Assembly (NCBI GenBank): GCA_030426845.1
Contig: JAUHXR010000024.1
Span: forward strand, 1-49,386
DNA length: 49,386 nt
Origin: Polyangia bacterium
Lineage (GTDB): Bacteria; Myxococcota_A; Polyangia; Polyangiales; Sandaracinaceae
Direction: 5' to 3'
This document shows, one piece after another, positions 23,709 to 31,919 of the stretch; position 1 is the stretch's first letter; the number at the start of each line of letters is the position of its first letter. The translations under genes were made by a program, and so were the position numbers. A model generated the notes under the pieces. The model searched no databases. It was not told the DNA's origin and saw nothing but the letters and a program-made list of their open reading frames with translations.

Positions 23709-24428
23709 GTGACCCTCGGCGCTGACCTACGCGCCGATCTGCGGGCGCTCGAGGTGCCGCGCGCCGGGCCGCTGATGGTCCACGCGAGCATGCGAGCGGT
23801 GGGCGGCGACGCGGGCGCGCTGTTGAGCGCGCTCCTGGCGCACCTCGACCCGGACGGGACGCTCCTGATGGTGCTCGGCGCGGACGCGGATGAGCCGTTC
23901 GACGCGGCGACGACCCCGGTCGACGTCGAGGACATGGGGATCCTCGCGGAGGTCTTCCGCACCTGGCCGGGTGCGCGGGTCAACGACCACGCGGCCGCCC
24001 GCTACGCCGCGCTCGGCCCAGACGCGGCCGCGCTCCTCGAGCCGACGGTGCTCCACGACTACCACGGCGCCGGCTCGGTCCTCGAGCGGTTGACCCGGCG
24101 CGGCGGCGCGGTGCTCCGCCTCGGCGCGGACCCCGACACGTTGACTCTCACTCACTACGCCGAGCACCTCGCGCGCGTCCCTGAGAAGCGACGCAGGCGC
24201 GTCCGCTACGTGCGCGCGGACATCGGCGAGCAGTGGATCGAGGCGCTCGACGACACCGACGGCATCGCGGAGTGGAGCGAGGGCGACTACTTCCCTTGTG
24301 TGCTGCGAGACTTCCTGGCCGAGGGCCACGCGCGGGTCGGCCGCGTCGGCGGAGCCCGCGGCGAGCTCCTCGACGCCCGCTCCTTCGTCGACTTCGCGAT
24401 CGCGTGGCTGGAGCGGGAGCTGGCCTGA
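23709..24428 (+). CDS. AAC(3)-family aminoglycoside N-acetyltransferase homologue
   Basis: Acetyl-CoA-dependent N-acetyltransferase of the Antibiotic_NAT family (AAC(3)/YokD). Family landmarks are visible: LMVHASMRAVGG near the N-terminus, where known AAC(3) enzymes have VHSSL/MR-G; NDHAAARYAALGPDA; HDYHGAGSVLERL; and GAVLRLGADPDTLTLTHYAE, equivalent to the LLGxGxDxxTxxHxAE motif. At 239 residues it is somewhat shorter than typical AAC(3) enzymes (about 260-280). The GTG start is 4 bp after the lipoprotein stop. No mobile-element sequence surrounds it and its composition matches the neighbours, so it looks like a resident gene. Whether it modifies an antibiotic or a native amine cannot be told from sequence. 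Confidence 0.8.
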   Translation: MTLGADLRADLRALEVPRAGPLMVHASMRAVGGDAGALLSALLAHLDPDGTLLMVLGADADEPFDAATTPVDVEDMGILAEVFRTWPGARVNDHAAARYAALGPDAAALLEPTVLHDYHGAGSVLERLTRRGGAVLRLGADPDTLTLTHYAEHLARVPEKRRRRVRYVRADIGEQWIEALDDTDGIAEWSEGDYFPCVLRDFLAEGHARVGRVGGARGELLDARSFVDFAIAWLERELA

Positions 24429-24438
24429 CGGCGCCGGC

Positions 24439-25848
<1,410 letters not shown>

Positions 25849-25887
25849 TTATCCTCCGGCCTCCAATGCCGCAGAGCAGGGGGATTC

Positions 25888-26496
25888 GTGGCGTCTGAGT
25901 CCACACCGCCGCCGCCGACATCCGGCGGCAACCTCAAGTACGCGATCATCGGCGTGGTGCTCCTGGGCGCCACGGCCGCCATCTGGTTCGGGATGCAGAG
26001 CTGCGAAGAGCCGCCCCCCGACCCGGTCGCGACCGCCATCCCCGACGCGGGGCCGGGGGTCGAGCGCTCTACCGACGTGGTGGACGACATGATCCTCCCG
26101 GACGACGAGCCCGACGCGGGGCCTGGCCCCGACGGCGGCCCGCCGCGCGTGCGCTACGTGACGCGCTACGTCGGAGGCGGGGGCGGCGGCAACTGGAGCT
26201 GCTCGGGCACGATGGACGCCGCGGCCGCGAGCCGCGCGCTCGCGGGCAGCCGGCTCCAGTTCCGCAACTGCTACGAGCGGCGCCTCAAGGCGAACAACAC
26301 CCTCGAGGGTGACGTCTCGCTCCAGGTCCGCGTCGGCCGCGGGGGCAGCGTCACCGGCGTCCAGACGGGCGGGAGCCTGCGCGACGCCCAGGTCCTCTCG
26401 TGCATCCGCGGCATCGCGCAGCGCATCCGCTTCCCCGCCCCGACCGGCAACTGCGCGGTCGCGGCGACCACGATCCACCTCACCCCGCAGAACTGA
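25888..26496 (+). CDS. Membrane-anchored AgmX/PglI C-terminal domain protein
   Basis: A 202-residue protein with one N-terminal membrane segment (YAIIGVVLLGATAAIWFG, about 18-35). A Pro- and Asp-Ala-Gly-rich linker follows, then a C-terminal domain at about 118-200. FRNCYERRLKANNTLEGDV, VQTGGSLRDAQVLSCI and RIRFPAPTGNCAVA are characteristic of the AgmX/PglI C-terminal domain, a TonB-like fold common in myxobacterial motility and envelope proteins. Three conserved Cys residues could form disulfides. GTG at 25888 has an AGGGGG ribosome binding site. The next gene starts 11 bp after the stop, so the two are probably an operon. An energy-transfer or envelope-spanning role is inference. Confidence 0.8.
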   Translation: MASESTPPPPTSGGNLKYAIIGVVLLGATAAIWFGMQSCEEPPPDPVATAIPDAGPGVERSTDVVDDMILPDDEPDAGPGPDGGPPRVRYVTRYVGGGGGGNWSCSGTMDAAAASRALAGSRLQFRNCYERRLKANNTLEGDVSLQVRVGRGGSVTGVQTGGSLRDAQVLSCIRGIAQRIRFPAPTGNCAVAATTIHLTPQN

Positions 26497-26506
26497 CAGG
26501 ACGGCG

Positions 26507-27343
26507 ATGGACTATCTCAGAGGCTGGAAGGCCCTCCAGCAGGACCCCCAGTGGATCGGCAAGGTCGTCATCGGCTCGGTCATCCTGCTGACCGGCATGT
26601 GCATCCCGGTGGTCGGGCAGATCGTGCTCATCGGCTGGCTCTCGCTGGCCCTGCGCCGCGCGGTCTGCGGTCAGGACGCGCCGCTCCCGCGGCTCGAGTT
26701 CGATGTCGACTACCTCATCAAGCTCCTCAAGTCGGGCTTCAAGCCGTTCCTCGCGCAGATCCTCTGGAGCCTGCCGATGTTCGGCGTGGTCGTCGTCACC
26801 TGGTGCTGCATGTCGGGGGTCAGCTTTGCGGTCTTCGGCGCGCTGAGCAGCGGCGGCGGCGGCGGTGAGGCGATCGGGCTCGTCAGCCTCCTCGTCACGC
26901 TGGTCGGCTACCTCGTCATGTTCGTCGGGATGTTCTTCGGCGGGATGCTCCTCCAGATCGGCGTGACCCGCGCGGAGATCGCGGACGACCTCGGGCCGGC
27001 GCTCCAGTTCAAGGAGACGGTCAACATGACCAAGATGCTCTTCAAGGAGCTGTTCATCGGGAGCCTCGTGCTCGGGATGGTCGGCTTCGTGGGGATGCTG
27101 ATCGCGGCGTTCACCCTCTACCTGGGGCTGCTGCCCGTCGTCATGATCCTCATGACGATCACGACCTTCTACCGGGCCGAGCTCTACCGCGTGTACCTCG
27201 AGAAGGGCGGCCAGCCGATCCCGGTCGGCACGCTCGCGATCGAGGGCGGCGACGCGCCGCTCGTCCAGGCGCCGGGCCAGACCGCTGCGCCGGGGCCGCA
27301 CCAGGGCGGCGGAGGCTGGGGCCCGCCGCCGGTCCAGTTCTGA
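26507..27343 (+). CDS. Polytopic membrane protein, DUF4013-like
   Basis: The 278-residue integral membrane protein opens with MDYLRGWKALQQDPQWIGKV. Its layout fits DUF4013: VVIGSVILLTGMCIPVVGQI as first membrane hairpin, several further segments, two Gly-rich loops and the cytoplasmic LGPALQFKETVNMTKMLFKEL helix. The C-terminus is Pro/Gly-rich (HQGGGGWGPPPVQF). Function is unknown for the family. It is co-transcribed with the AgmX-domain gene and followed by a strong terminator-like hairpin. Confidence 0.75.
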   Translation: MDYLRGWKALQQDPQWIGKVVIGSVILLTGMCIPVVGQIVLIGWLSLALRRAVCGQDAPLPRLEFDVDYLIKLLKSGFKPFLAQILWSLPMFGVVVVTWCCMSGVSFAVFGALSSGGGGGEAIGLVSLLVTLVGYLVMFVGMFFGGMLLQIGVTRAEIADDLGPALQFKETVNMTKMLFKELFIGSLVLGMVGFVGMLIAAFTLYLGLLPVVMILMTITTFYRAELYRVYLEKGGQPIPVGTLAIEGGDAPLVQAPGQTAAPGPHQGGGGWGPPPVQF

Positions 27344-27367
27344 GGCTCGACCGCTCCGAATCGAGAA

Positions 27368-27397
27368 GAGGCCCGTCGCGAGATCGCGGCGGGCCTC
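27368..27397. terminator. Bidirectional terminator-like hairpin
   Basis: GAGGCCCG at 27368-27375 pairs perfectly with CGGGCCTC at 27390-27397, and an inner CGCG/CGCG extends the stem. It lies between two convergent genes. There is no T-tract on either side, as is usual for hairpins in such GC-rich genomes. Confidence 0.6.
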
Positions 27398-27455
27398 GGC
27401 CGTTTGGGCGGGGTCGCGTCGTGCAGGCTCGGTTCGCGCGGCCCTCGCCTCGCGC

Positions 27456-28013
27456 TCAGCTCGCCTCTTCGATGTCCCGCCCGCGCTGGTGCAACGACTG
27501 CCGCGAGATGCGCAGCAGCCGGCCGGCGTGGGTCTTGTTGCCGCGGGCCGCGCCGAGCGCCTGATCGCGCAGCGTCTCGCGCACCATCTTGAGCATCTCG
27601 GACTGCGTCACGCGGCCGACCATCGCCCGGAGCCTCGGCTCGAGCACCGGGTGCGTGTCGAGCGCGCGCAGCATCAGGTCGACGACCCGGGTGGGCGAGG
27701 GACGCGAGCGGCGGAACGTCCGCACGCCCTGGCGACCGAGCTCGAACGCCTCCTCCTGCGTGACCTCGGTCGACCACGCCGCGATCGCCGGGGCGGGCGA
27801 GCTGTGGGTCAGCCGCTCGATCAGCTCGACCCGCTCGCTGGGCCGGAAGAGGTCGAGGTCCACCAGCACGCCGTCCTTCGCCTGGGAGCGCATGGAGAGC
27901 GAGACCTGACCGAGCCTGGCGGCGAAGGACACGTTGGCGCCCGCCGCCTTCAGCGCGCGCTCGGCCTCCGTCCGCCAGGGATCGGCGTCCACCACGAGCA
28001 GCACGTCCGACAT
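27456..28013 (-). CDS. Receiver-like protein with Fis-type HTH, lacking an AAA+ domain
   Basis: Predicted regulator of 185 residues with two parts. The N-terminal 115 residues have a response-regulator-like fold. LLVVDADPW supplies the acidic pair at Asp9 and Asp11, and VLVDLDLF holds an Asp in the phospho-acceptor strand, but the conserved Lys region is not obvious. The C-terminal 60 residues are the Fis/HTH_8 domain of NtrC-type activators (LGAARGNKTHAGRLLRISRQ, SLHQRGRDIEE). The central sigma-54 AAA+ domain is absent, so it cannot itself drive sigma-54 promoters and may act as a DNA-binding adaptor or repressor. The ATG at 28013 starts the conserved fold; the upstream frame extension looks non-coding. 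The Ser/Thr kinase gene lies upstream on the same strand. Confidence 0.7.
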   Translation of the reverse strand: MSDVLLVVDADPWRTEAERALKAAGANVSFAARLGQVSLSMRSQAKDGVLVDLDLFRPSERVELIERLTHSSPAPAIAAWSTEVTQEEAFELGRQGVRTFRRSRPSPTRVVDLMLRALDTHPVLEPRLRAMVGRVTQSEMLKMVRETLRDQALGAARGNKTHAGRLLRISRQSLHQRGRDIEEAS

Positions 28014-28066
28014 GGTGAGGGGCACGATCCGAGGATGCCAAGGGCGTCCCCATCCCACATCGCACC

Positions 28067-28107
28067 TAAGTACCAATTTTGTTTGAAATGATCCGTTATC
28101 GCAGGAT
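28067..28107 (-). promoter_or_regulatory. AT-rich island upstream of the receiver/Fis gene
   Basis: About 40 bases with unusually low GC for this window separate the kinase stop from the regulator gene. On the minus strand they contain TTTCAAACAAAATTGG followed by TACTTA, a -10-like hexamer at 28072-28067. This is the most promoter-like stretch of the 111-bp gap. A matching -35 is not clear. Confidence 0.35.
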
Positions 28108-28124
28108 TGAGGCCGGAGGCTTCG

Positions 28125-29975
28125 CTACCGCGAGCGGACCTGGATCGACGGATTCTCCGCCTCGAGGTTGGCGAAGACCGACACCGTCTGGCCCGGACCG
28201 AGCTCGATCCGGCGGCGGACAGGTGCGGCGAGATACTCGTTGCGCAGCTCGATGGTGTGGCTGCCCGCGCGCACGCTCAGGCTTCGGATCGGGGTGTTCC
28301 CGACCGGTCGTCCGTCCAGATGAACCTCCGCCCACGGGGCCGCGGTGACCACCAGGGTCGCCCGGGCGGCGGGCGCCTCCGGCCCCGTCTCCGGCTCCGG
28401 AGTCCCCGAATCCATTGAGGATCCCGCGTCCGGCGGGGCTGTCGGCGGACCGGCATCCGGGGTGACGGGGGCGCCGGCGTCCTCGATCGGGGGTGGTGTC
28501 TGGGTCGGGGTCGTCCCGCCGCGGTCGGGGGACTCGCCGGGGCCGGTGAGCGCCGCGTAGCCGCCCGCCGCCACGACGACCAGGCTCGCGAGCCCGAACC
28601 AGAGCCCCCTCCGGCTGGGGCGCTCGTCCGCCCGGCCGCGCCGGCCGGCGATCGCGCGGGTGCTCGGCCCGTCCTCTTCTCCTTCCAGCTCGTCGGGGAC
28701 CTCCCCGGGCGCCGAGGACTTCGTGGGCTCGCCGAGCTCCAGCCGGTCGTCTGCCTCCTCGGGCTCTGCCTCCTCGGGCTCTGCCTCCTCGGGCTCTGCC
28801 TCCTCGGGCTCTGCCTCCTCGGGCTCTGCCTCCTCGGGCTCTGCCCCCTCGGGCTCTGCCTCCTCGGGCTCGTCGCGGGCCGGCTCGTCGGGCTCGACCG
28901 GGGTGAGGCTGCGCCGCCCCTCGATGGGGCGGGTGCCCACCGGCTCGTCGTCGTCCGCCGGTGCGGCCGGCATCGGGGGCGGCAGCTCGCTCTCGCTCAT
29001 GAGCTGCTCGAAGTCGCGGTTCGCGGCCAGGGTCCGCACCTGCCCGCCGGACTCCGGCGGCCCGTCCTCCGTCGAGTCGTCCCCGCGCGCCTCGCGCATC
29101 CGCTGGACCTGGCTCTCGGCGAGAATCGCGCAGGCCCCCAGCTCCGGCGCGACGCCCTCGGGCGAGTGGGTGGCGAGGAACCCGCGCAGCGCCCGCCCCA
29201 GCTCGCGCGCGGTCTCGAAGCGCTGGCCGGGGTCGCGCTCGAGGGCGCGGAGCACGATCGCGCGGAGCGCCGGCGGGACCTCGCTCGCGTCGCCGAAGCG
29301 CGGCCCGGGCGCCTCGAGCGCGGCCCGGCTCTGCTCCACCGTGGTGGCGGGGAACGCCTGGCGACCGGCGAGCGCCTCGAACAGCGCCGCGCCGAGCGAG
29401 AAGATGTCGCTCGACGGGCTCGCCTCCCCCTCGAGCTGCTCGGGCGAGAGGTAGCCAGGGGTGCCGAAGAGCTCCTTGCTCTCGTCGTCGGCGGGCGCGG
29501 CGATGCCGAAGTCGAGGAGCCGCGAGTGGCCCTCGTGATCGACGATCACGTTCCGCGGGGTCACGTCGCGGTGCACCACCCCGAACCGCTCGTGCGCGTA
29601 GTGGAGCGCGTCGCAGATCTCCGCGCCGAGGTGCGCGACCAGCTCGGGGGCGAGCGCGCCCTGCTGGAGGATCTGCGCGAGCGTCGCGCCCTCCACGTAC
29701 TCCATCGCGAGGAAGTAGACGCCGTCGACCACCCCGAGCTCGAACACCGGCACGATGTGCGGGTGGCTCATCTGCACGAGGGTCTTCGCCTCCTGCACGA
29801 ACATCGACACGAAGCGCGGATCGCTCGCGAGCTCCGGCAGGACCTGCTTCACGACGAGCCGCTTCTCGAAGCCGCCGAGGCCCCGCAGCCGCCCGAGGTG
29901 GACGCGCGACATGCCGCCGCGCGCGATCTCCTCGTCGAGCAGGTACTTGCCGAAGGTGCGGACGGATGGGGTCAC
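28125..29975 (-). CDS. Membrane-anchored Ser/Thr protein kinase with PEGA tail
   Basis: Hanks-type kinase of 616 residues. The kinase domain covers about 8-280: a Gly-rich loop (EEIARGGMSRVHLG), Lys43, Glu62, HRD at 135-137, Asn142, DFG at 155-157 and GTPGYLSPEQ. All residues needed for ATP and metal binding are present. In the catalytic loop the usual Lys after HRDxK is replaced by Thr (HRDVTPRN). An acidic low-complexity linker (about 368-408) carries eight tandem EPEEA-type repeats. One membrane segment follows at about 456-476, then a short Pro/Asp-Ala-Gly linker and a C-terminal PEGA domain (about 545-610; VVTAAPWAEVHLDGRPVGN, IELRNEYL) outside the membrane. The start is GTG. It is divergent from the Kelch-like lipoprotein gene, 69 bp away. 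Confidence 0.9.
   Translation of the reverse strand: MTPSVRTFGKYLLDEEIARGGMSRVHLGRLRGLGGFEKRLVVKQVLPELASDPRFVSMFVQEAKTLVQMSHPHIVPVFELGVVDGVYFLAMEYVEGATLAQILQQGALAPELVAHLGAEICDALHYAHERFGVVHRDVTPRNVIVDHEGHSRLLDFGIAAPADDESKELFGTPGYLSPEQLEGEASPSSDIFSLGAALFEALAGRQAFPATTVEQSRAALEAPGPRFGDASEVPPALRAIVLRALERDPGQRFETARELGRALRGFLATHSPEGVAPELGACAILAESQVQRMREARGDDSTEDGPPESGGQVRTLAANRDFEQLMSESELPPPMPAAPADDDEPVGTRPIEGRRSLTPVEPDEPARDEPEEAEPEGAEPEEAEPEEAEPEEAEPEEAEPEEAEPEEADDRLELGEPTKSSAPGEVPDELEGEEDGPSTRAIAGRRGRADERPSRRGLWFGLASLVVVAAGGYAALTGPGESPDRGGTTPTQTPPPIEDAGAPVTPDAGPPTAPPDAGSSMDSGTPEPETGPEAPAARATLVVTAAPWAEVHLDGRPVGNTPIRSLSVRAGSHTIELRNEYLAAPVRRRIELGPGQTVSVFANLEAENPSIQVRSR
28751..28870. repeat. 15-bp in-frame tandem repeat in the kinase linker (8 copies)
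   Basis: Eight consecutive copies of CTGCCTCCTCGGGCT on the plus strand, one with a single T-to-C change, encode the EPEEA-type acidic repeat of the kinase juxtamembrane linker. The near-identity of the copies points to recent expansion. Confidence 0.92.
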
Positions 29976-30030
29976 GTCGGGTCGGGCGCGCGGCTCGCCC
30001 CCCGGGCGCGCGGGCGGCGTGGAGAATCGA

Positions 30031-30036
30031 TAGAAT
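30031..30036 (+). promoter_or_regulatory. Candidate -10 element (TAGAAT) for the Kelch-like lipoprotein gene
   Basis: TAGAAT ends eight bases before the ATG at 30045, inside the short AT-rich end of the 69-bp divergent region shared with the kinase gene. Confidence 0.35.
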
Positions 30037-30044
30037 CATACCGG

Positions 30045-31874
30045 ATGACGCGCACGCTCGGTCCCTCGCTCGCGCTCGCGCTGGCGACCGCGATCGCCGC
30101 CGCGGCGGGCTGTGAGCCGCCGCGCGAGGGCGTCGAGGTGGAGATCCGCCCGGCGCAGGATCGGACGTGCCAGCCGTCGCGCGTGCTGCGCGTCGATCTT
30201 CAGCCCCTCGCGGACACCCCGATCGCCGCGCGCCCGCCGCAGCGCCTCGACCTCGACGCGGAGGCGGCGGTGCAGACCCTCGAGCCGTTCGAGCCCGGGA
30301 CCGCCGCGGTGCGGGTGAGCGCCCAGGCGGCGGACGGCTGGGACGGCGGCGCGATCGTGCGCTTCGACGACGCCCGCGACCGCCTCGTGGCCGCGATGCT
30401 CCCGATCGGGCGCGCGTGCGAGCTCGCCGACCCGGCGCTGACCCTCCGCGAGGGCGCGGCCGCGACCGCGCTCGGCGACGGTCGCTTCGTGCTCGTGGGC
30501 GGCGACACCGACGCCTTCGTCTCCGACGAGGTCGCGGTCGTGAGCCCGGGCGAGCAGCTCGCGGACCTGACCACCGTCGAGCTGCTGCGCGAGCGCACGC
30601 TGGCCACCGCGGACTGGATCGGCGGCGCCCGCGTGCTGGTGGCCGGCGGCACCGCGATGGGCGGACCCGGTATCCGCGACACCTTCGTGGTGCTCGACGT
30701 CGACCGCGGCGAGCGGGTCACCGGGCCGCTGCGGACGCCGCGCTACGGCCACGCGTCAGCGCGCCTCCCCGACGGGCGGGTGCTGCTCGTGGGCGGGCTC
30801 GGCGCGGACGGCGCGCCGGTCGGGCAGGCCGAGGTGATCGACGCCGAGGCGCTCGTGAGCGCGGGGGCGGGGTCGTCGGTCGCTCGCCACGGAGCCCGCG
30901 CGCTGGTGACGGGCGACGGCCGGGTCACGGTGGTCGGCGGGCTCGCCGGCGCGCCCGAGGAGCCGGTCGCCGCGATCGAGCGGTTCGAGGGCGGCGCGCT
31001 CCGACGGGTCGGCGATTGGGAGGGCGGCGCGCGCGCGTCGGCCGCCTACGCGGCGCTCACCGGAGACCGCGTGGTGCAGGTCGGGGGTCAGGGCGCGAGC
31101 GGCGAGTGGAGCTCGGACATCGTCTTGCTCCTGCCGGACGACACCCAGGTGGTCGTCGAGGGCGCCATGCCCGTGATCGAGGCGCCGCGCGCGGTCGCGC
31201 TCCCGGACGGTCGCCTCTTCGTGATCGGCCGGCGCGCCGGGGACGCGGTGCGCGAGACCGCGGTCGTCGACCTCGGCGGCACGCGCCCGGCCCCGCCAGC
31301 GCCCACCCACACGCGGCCGCTCGAGATCCCCTCGACCGCCCTGCCGCTGGCCGACGGCTCGATCGCGCTGGCGAACCCGGACGGCGTCGACGTGCTCCGG
31401 CTCGACCTCGGCTCGAGCTACGACGACCCCCCCGCAGGGATCGACCCCGGCCAGCTCGCGCAGCAGTCCCTCGTGAGCCTCGACCTCGCCGCGCGCTGGA
31501 CGCGCGAGCCTCCGCCGGGGAGCGCCCGCGGCCCGCTCTTTGCCCGAGTCGACGGCGCGCGCCTCGAGCTGCCGCGGAGCCGCTTCGGCCGGCTGGAGCT
31601 CGAGGTCGAGGCGACCGGCCCGTTCGAGGTGCTGCTCCTCGCCGACGGCCAGCCCGCGCGGGTGATCGCGGTCGACGACGCGGGCGCGCGCGGAGGCGGC
31701 TGCGCGGTGTCGGTCGGTCAGGGCGCGCTCGGCGCGGTCCGCGACGGAGGCCAGCTGACCATCACGCGCGGCGGCCAGAGCGCCACCTGCCCGATCGACG
31801 AGGACGCCCGCCTCGGCGTCGCGCTCCGCCTGCCCGCGGGCAGCGGCGTCCAGCGTCTCCACGTCGTGCGCTGA
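30045..31874 (+). CDS. Kelch-like beta-propeller lipoprotein
   Basis: Predicted surface lipoprotein of 609 residues with lipobox AAAAGC at Cys23. After about 100 residues come Kelch-type repeats recognisable by Gly-Gly ends: GRFVLVGGDTDAF, ARVLVAGGTAMGGPG, GRVLLVGGLGADGAP, GRVTVVGGLAGAPEE, DRVVQVGGQGASGEW and GRLFVIGRRAGD. This is about one six-bladed propeller over residues 140-420. A C-terminal beta domain follows (FGRLELEVEATGPFEVLLLA) with two Cys residues that could pair. It is divergent from the PEGA kinase and may share control with it. No catalytic site is seen. Galactose-oxidase-like Kelch enzymes are an unlikely alternative because no copper-ligand pattern is visible. Confidence 0.8.
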   Translation: MTRTLGPSLALALATAIAAAAGCEPPREGVEVEIRPAQDRTCQPSRVLRVDLQPLADTPIAARPPQRLDLDAEAAVQTLEPFEPGTAAVRVSAQAADGWDGGAIVRFDDARDRLVAAMLPIGRACELADPALTLREGAAATALGDGRFVLVGGDTDAFVSDEVAVVSPGEQLADLTTVELLRERTLATADWIGGARVLVAGGTAMGGPGIRDTFVVLDVDRGERVTGPLRTPRYGHASARLPDGRVLLVGGLGADGAPVGQAEVIDAEALVSAGAGSSVARHGARALVTGDGRVTVVGGLAGAPEEPVAAIERFEGGALRRVGDWEGGARASAAYAALTGDRVVQVGGQGASGEWSSDIVLLLPDDTQVVVEGAMPVIEAPRAVALPDGRLFVIGRRAGDAVRETAVVDLGGTRPAPPAPTHTRPLEIPSTALPLADGSIALANPDGVDVLRLDLGSSYDDPPAGIDPGQLAQQSLVSLDLAARWTREPPPGSARGPLFARVDGARLELPRSRFGRLELEVEATGPFEVLLLADGQPARVIAVDDAGARGGGCAVSVGQGALGAVRDGGQLTITRGGQSATCPIDEDARLGVALRLPAGSGVQRLHVVR

Positions 31875-31919
31875 CGGGAGCCACCCGAGCAGCTCACCCC
31901 AACAAGCTCGAGAGGTCTC

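Noticed and set aside
23709-24428. Mobile antibiotic-resistance gene
   Set aside because: There is no transposase, integron site, repeat or composition change around the AAC(3)-family gene; it appears to be an ordinary chromosomal gene.
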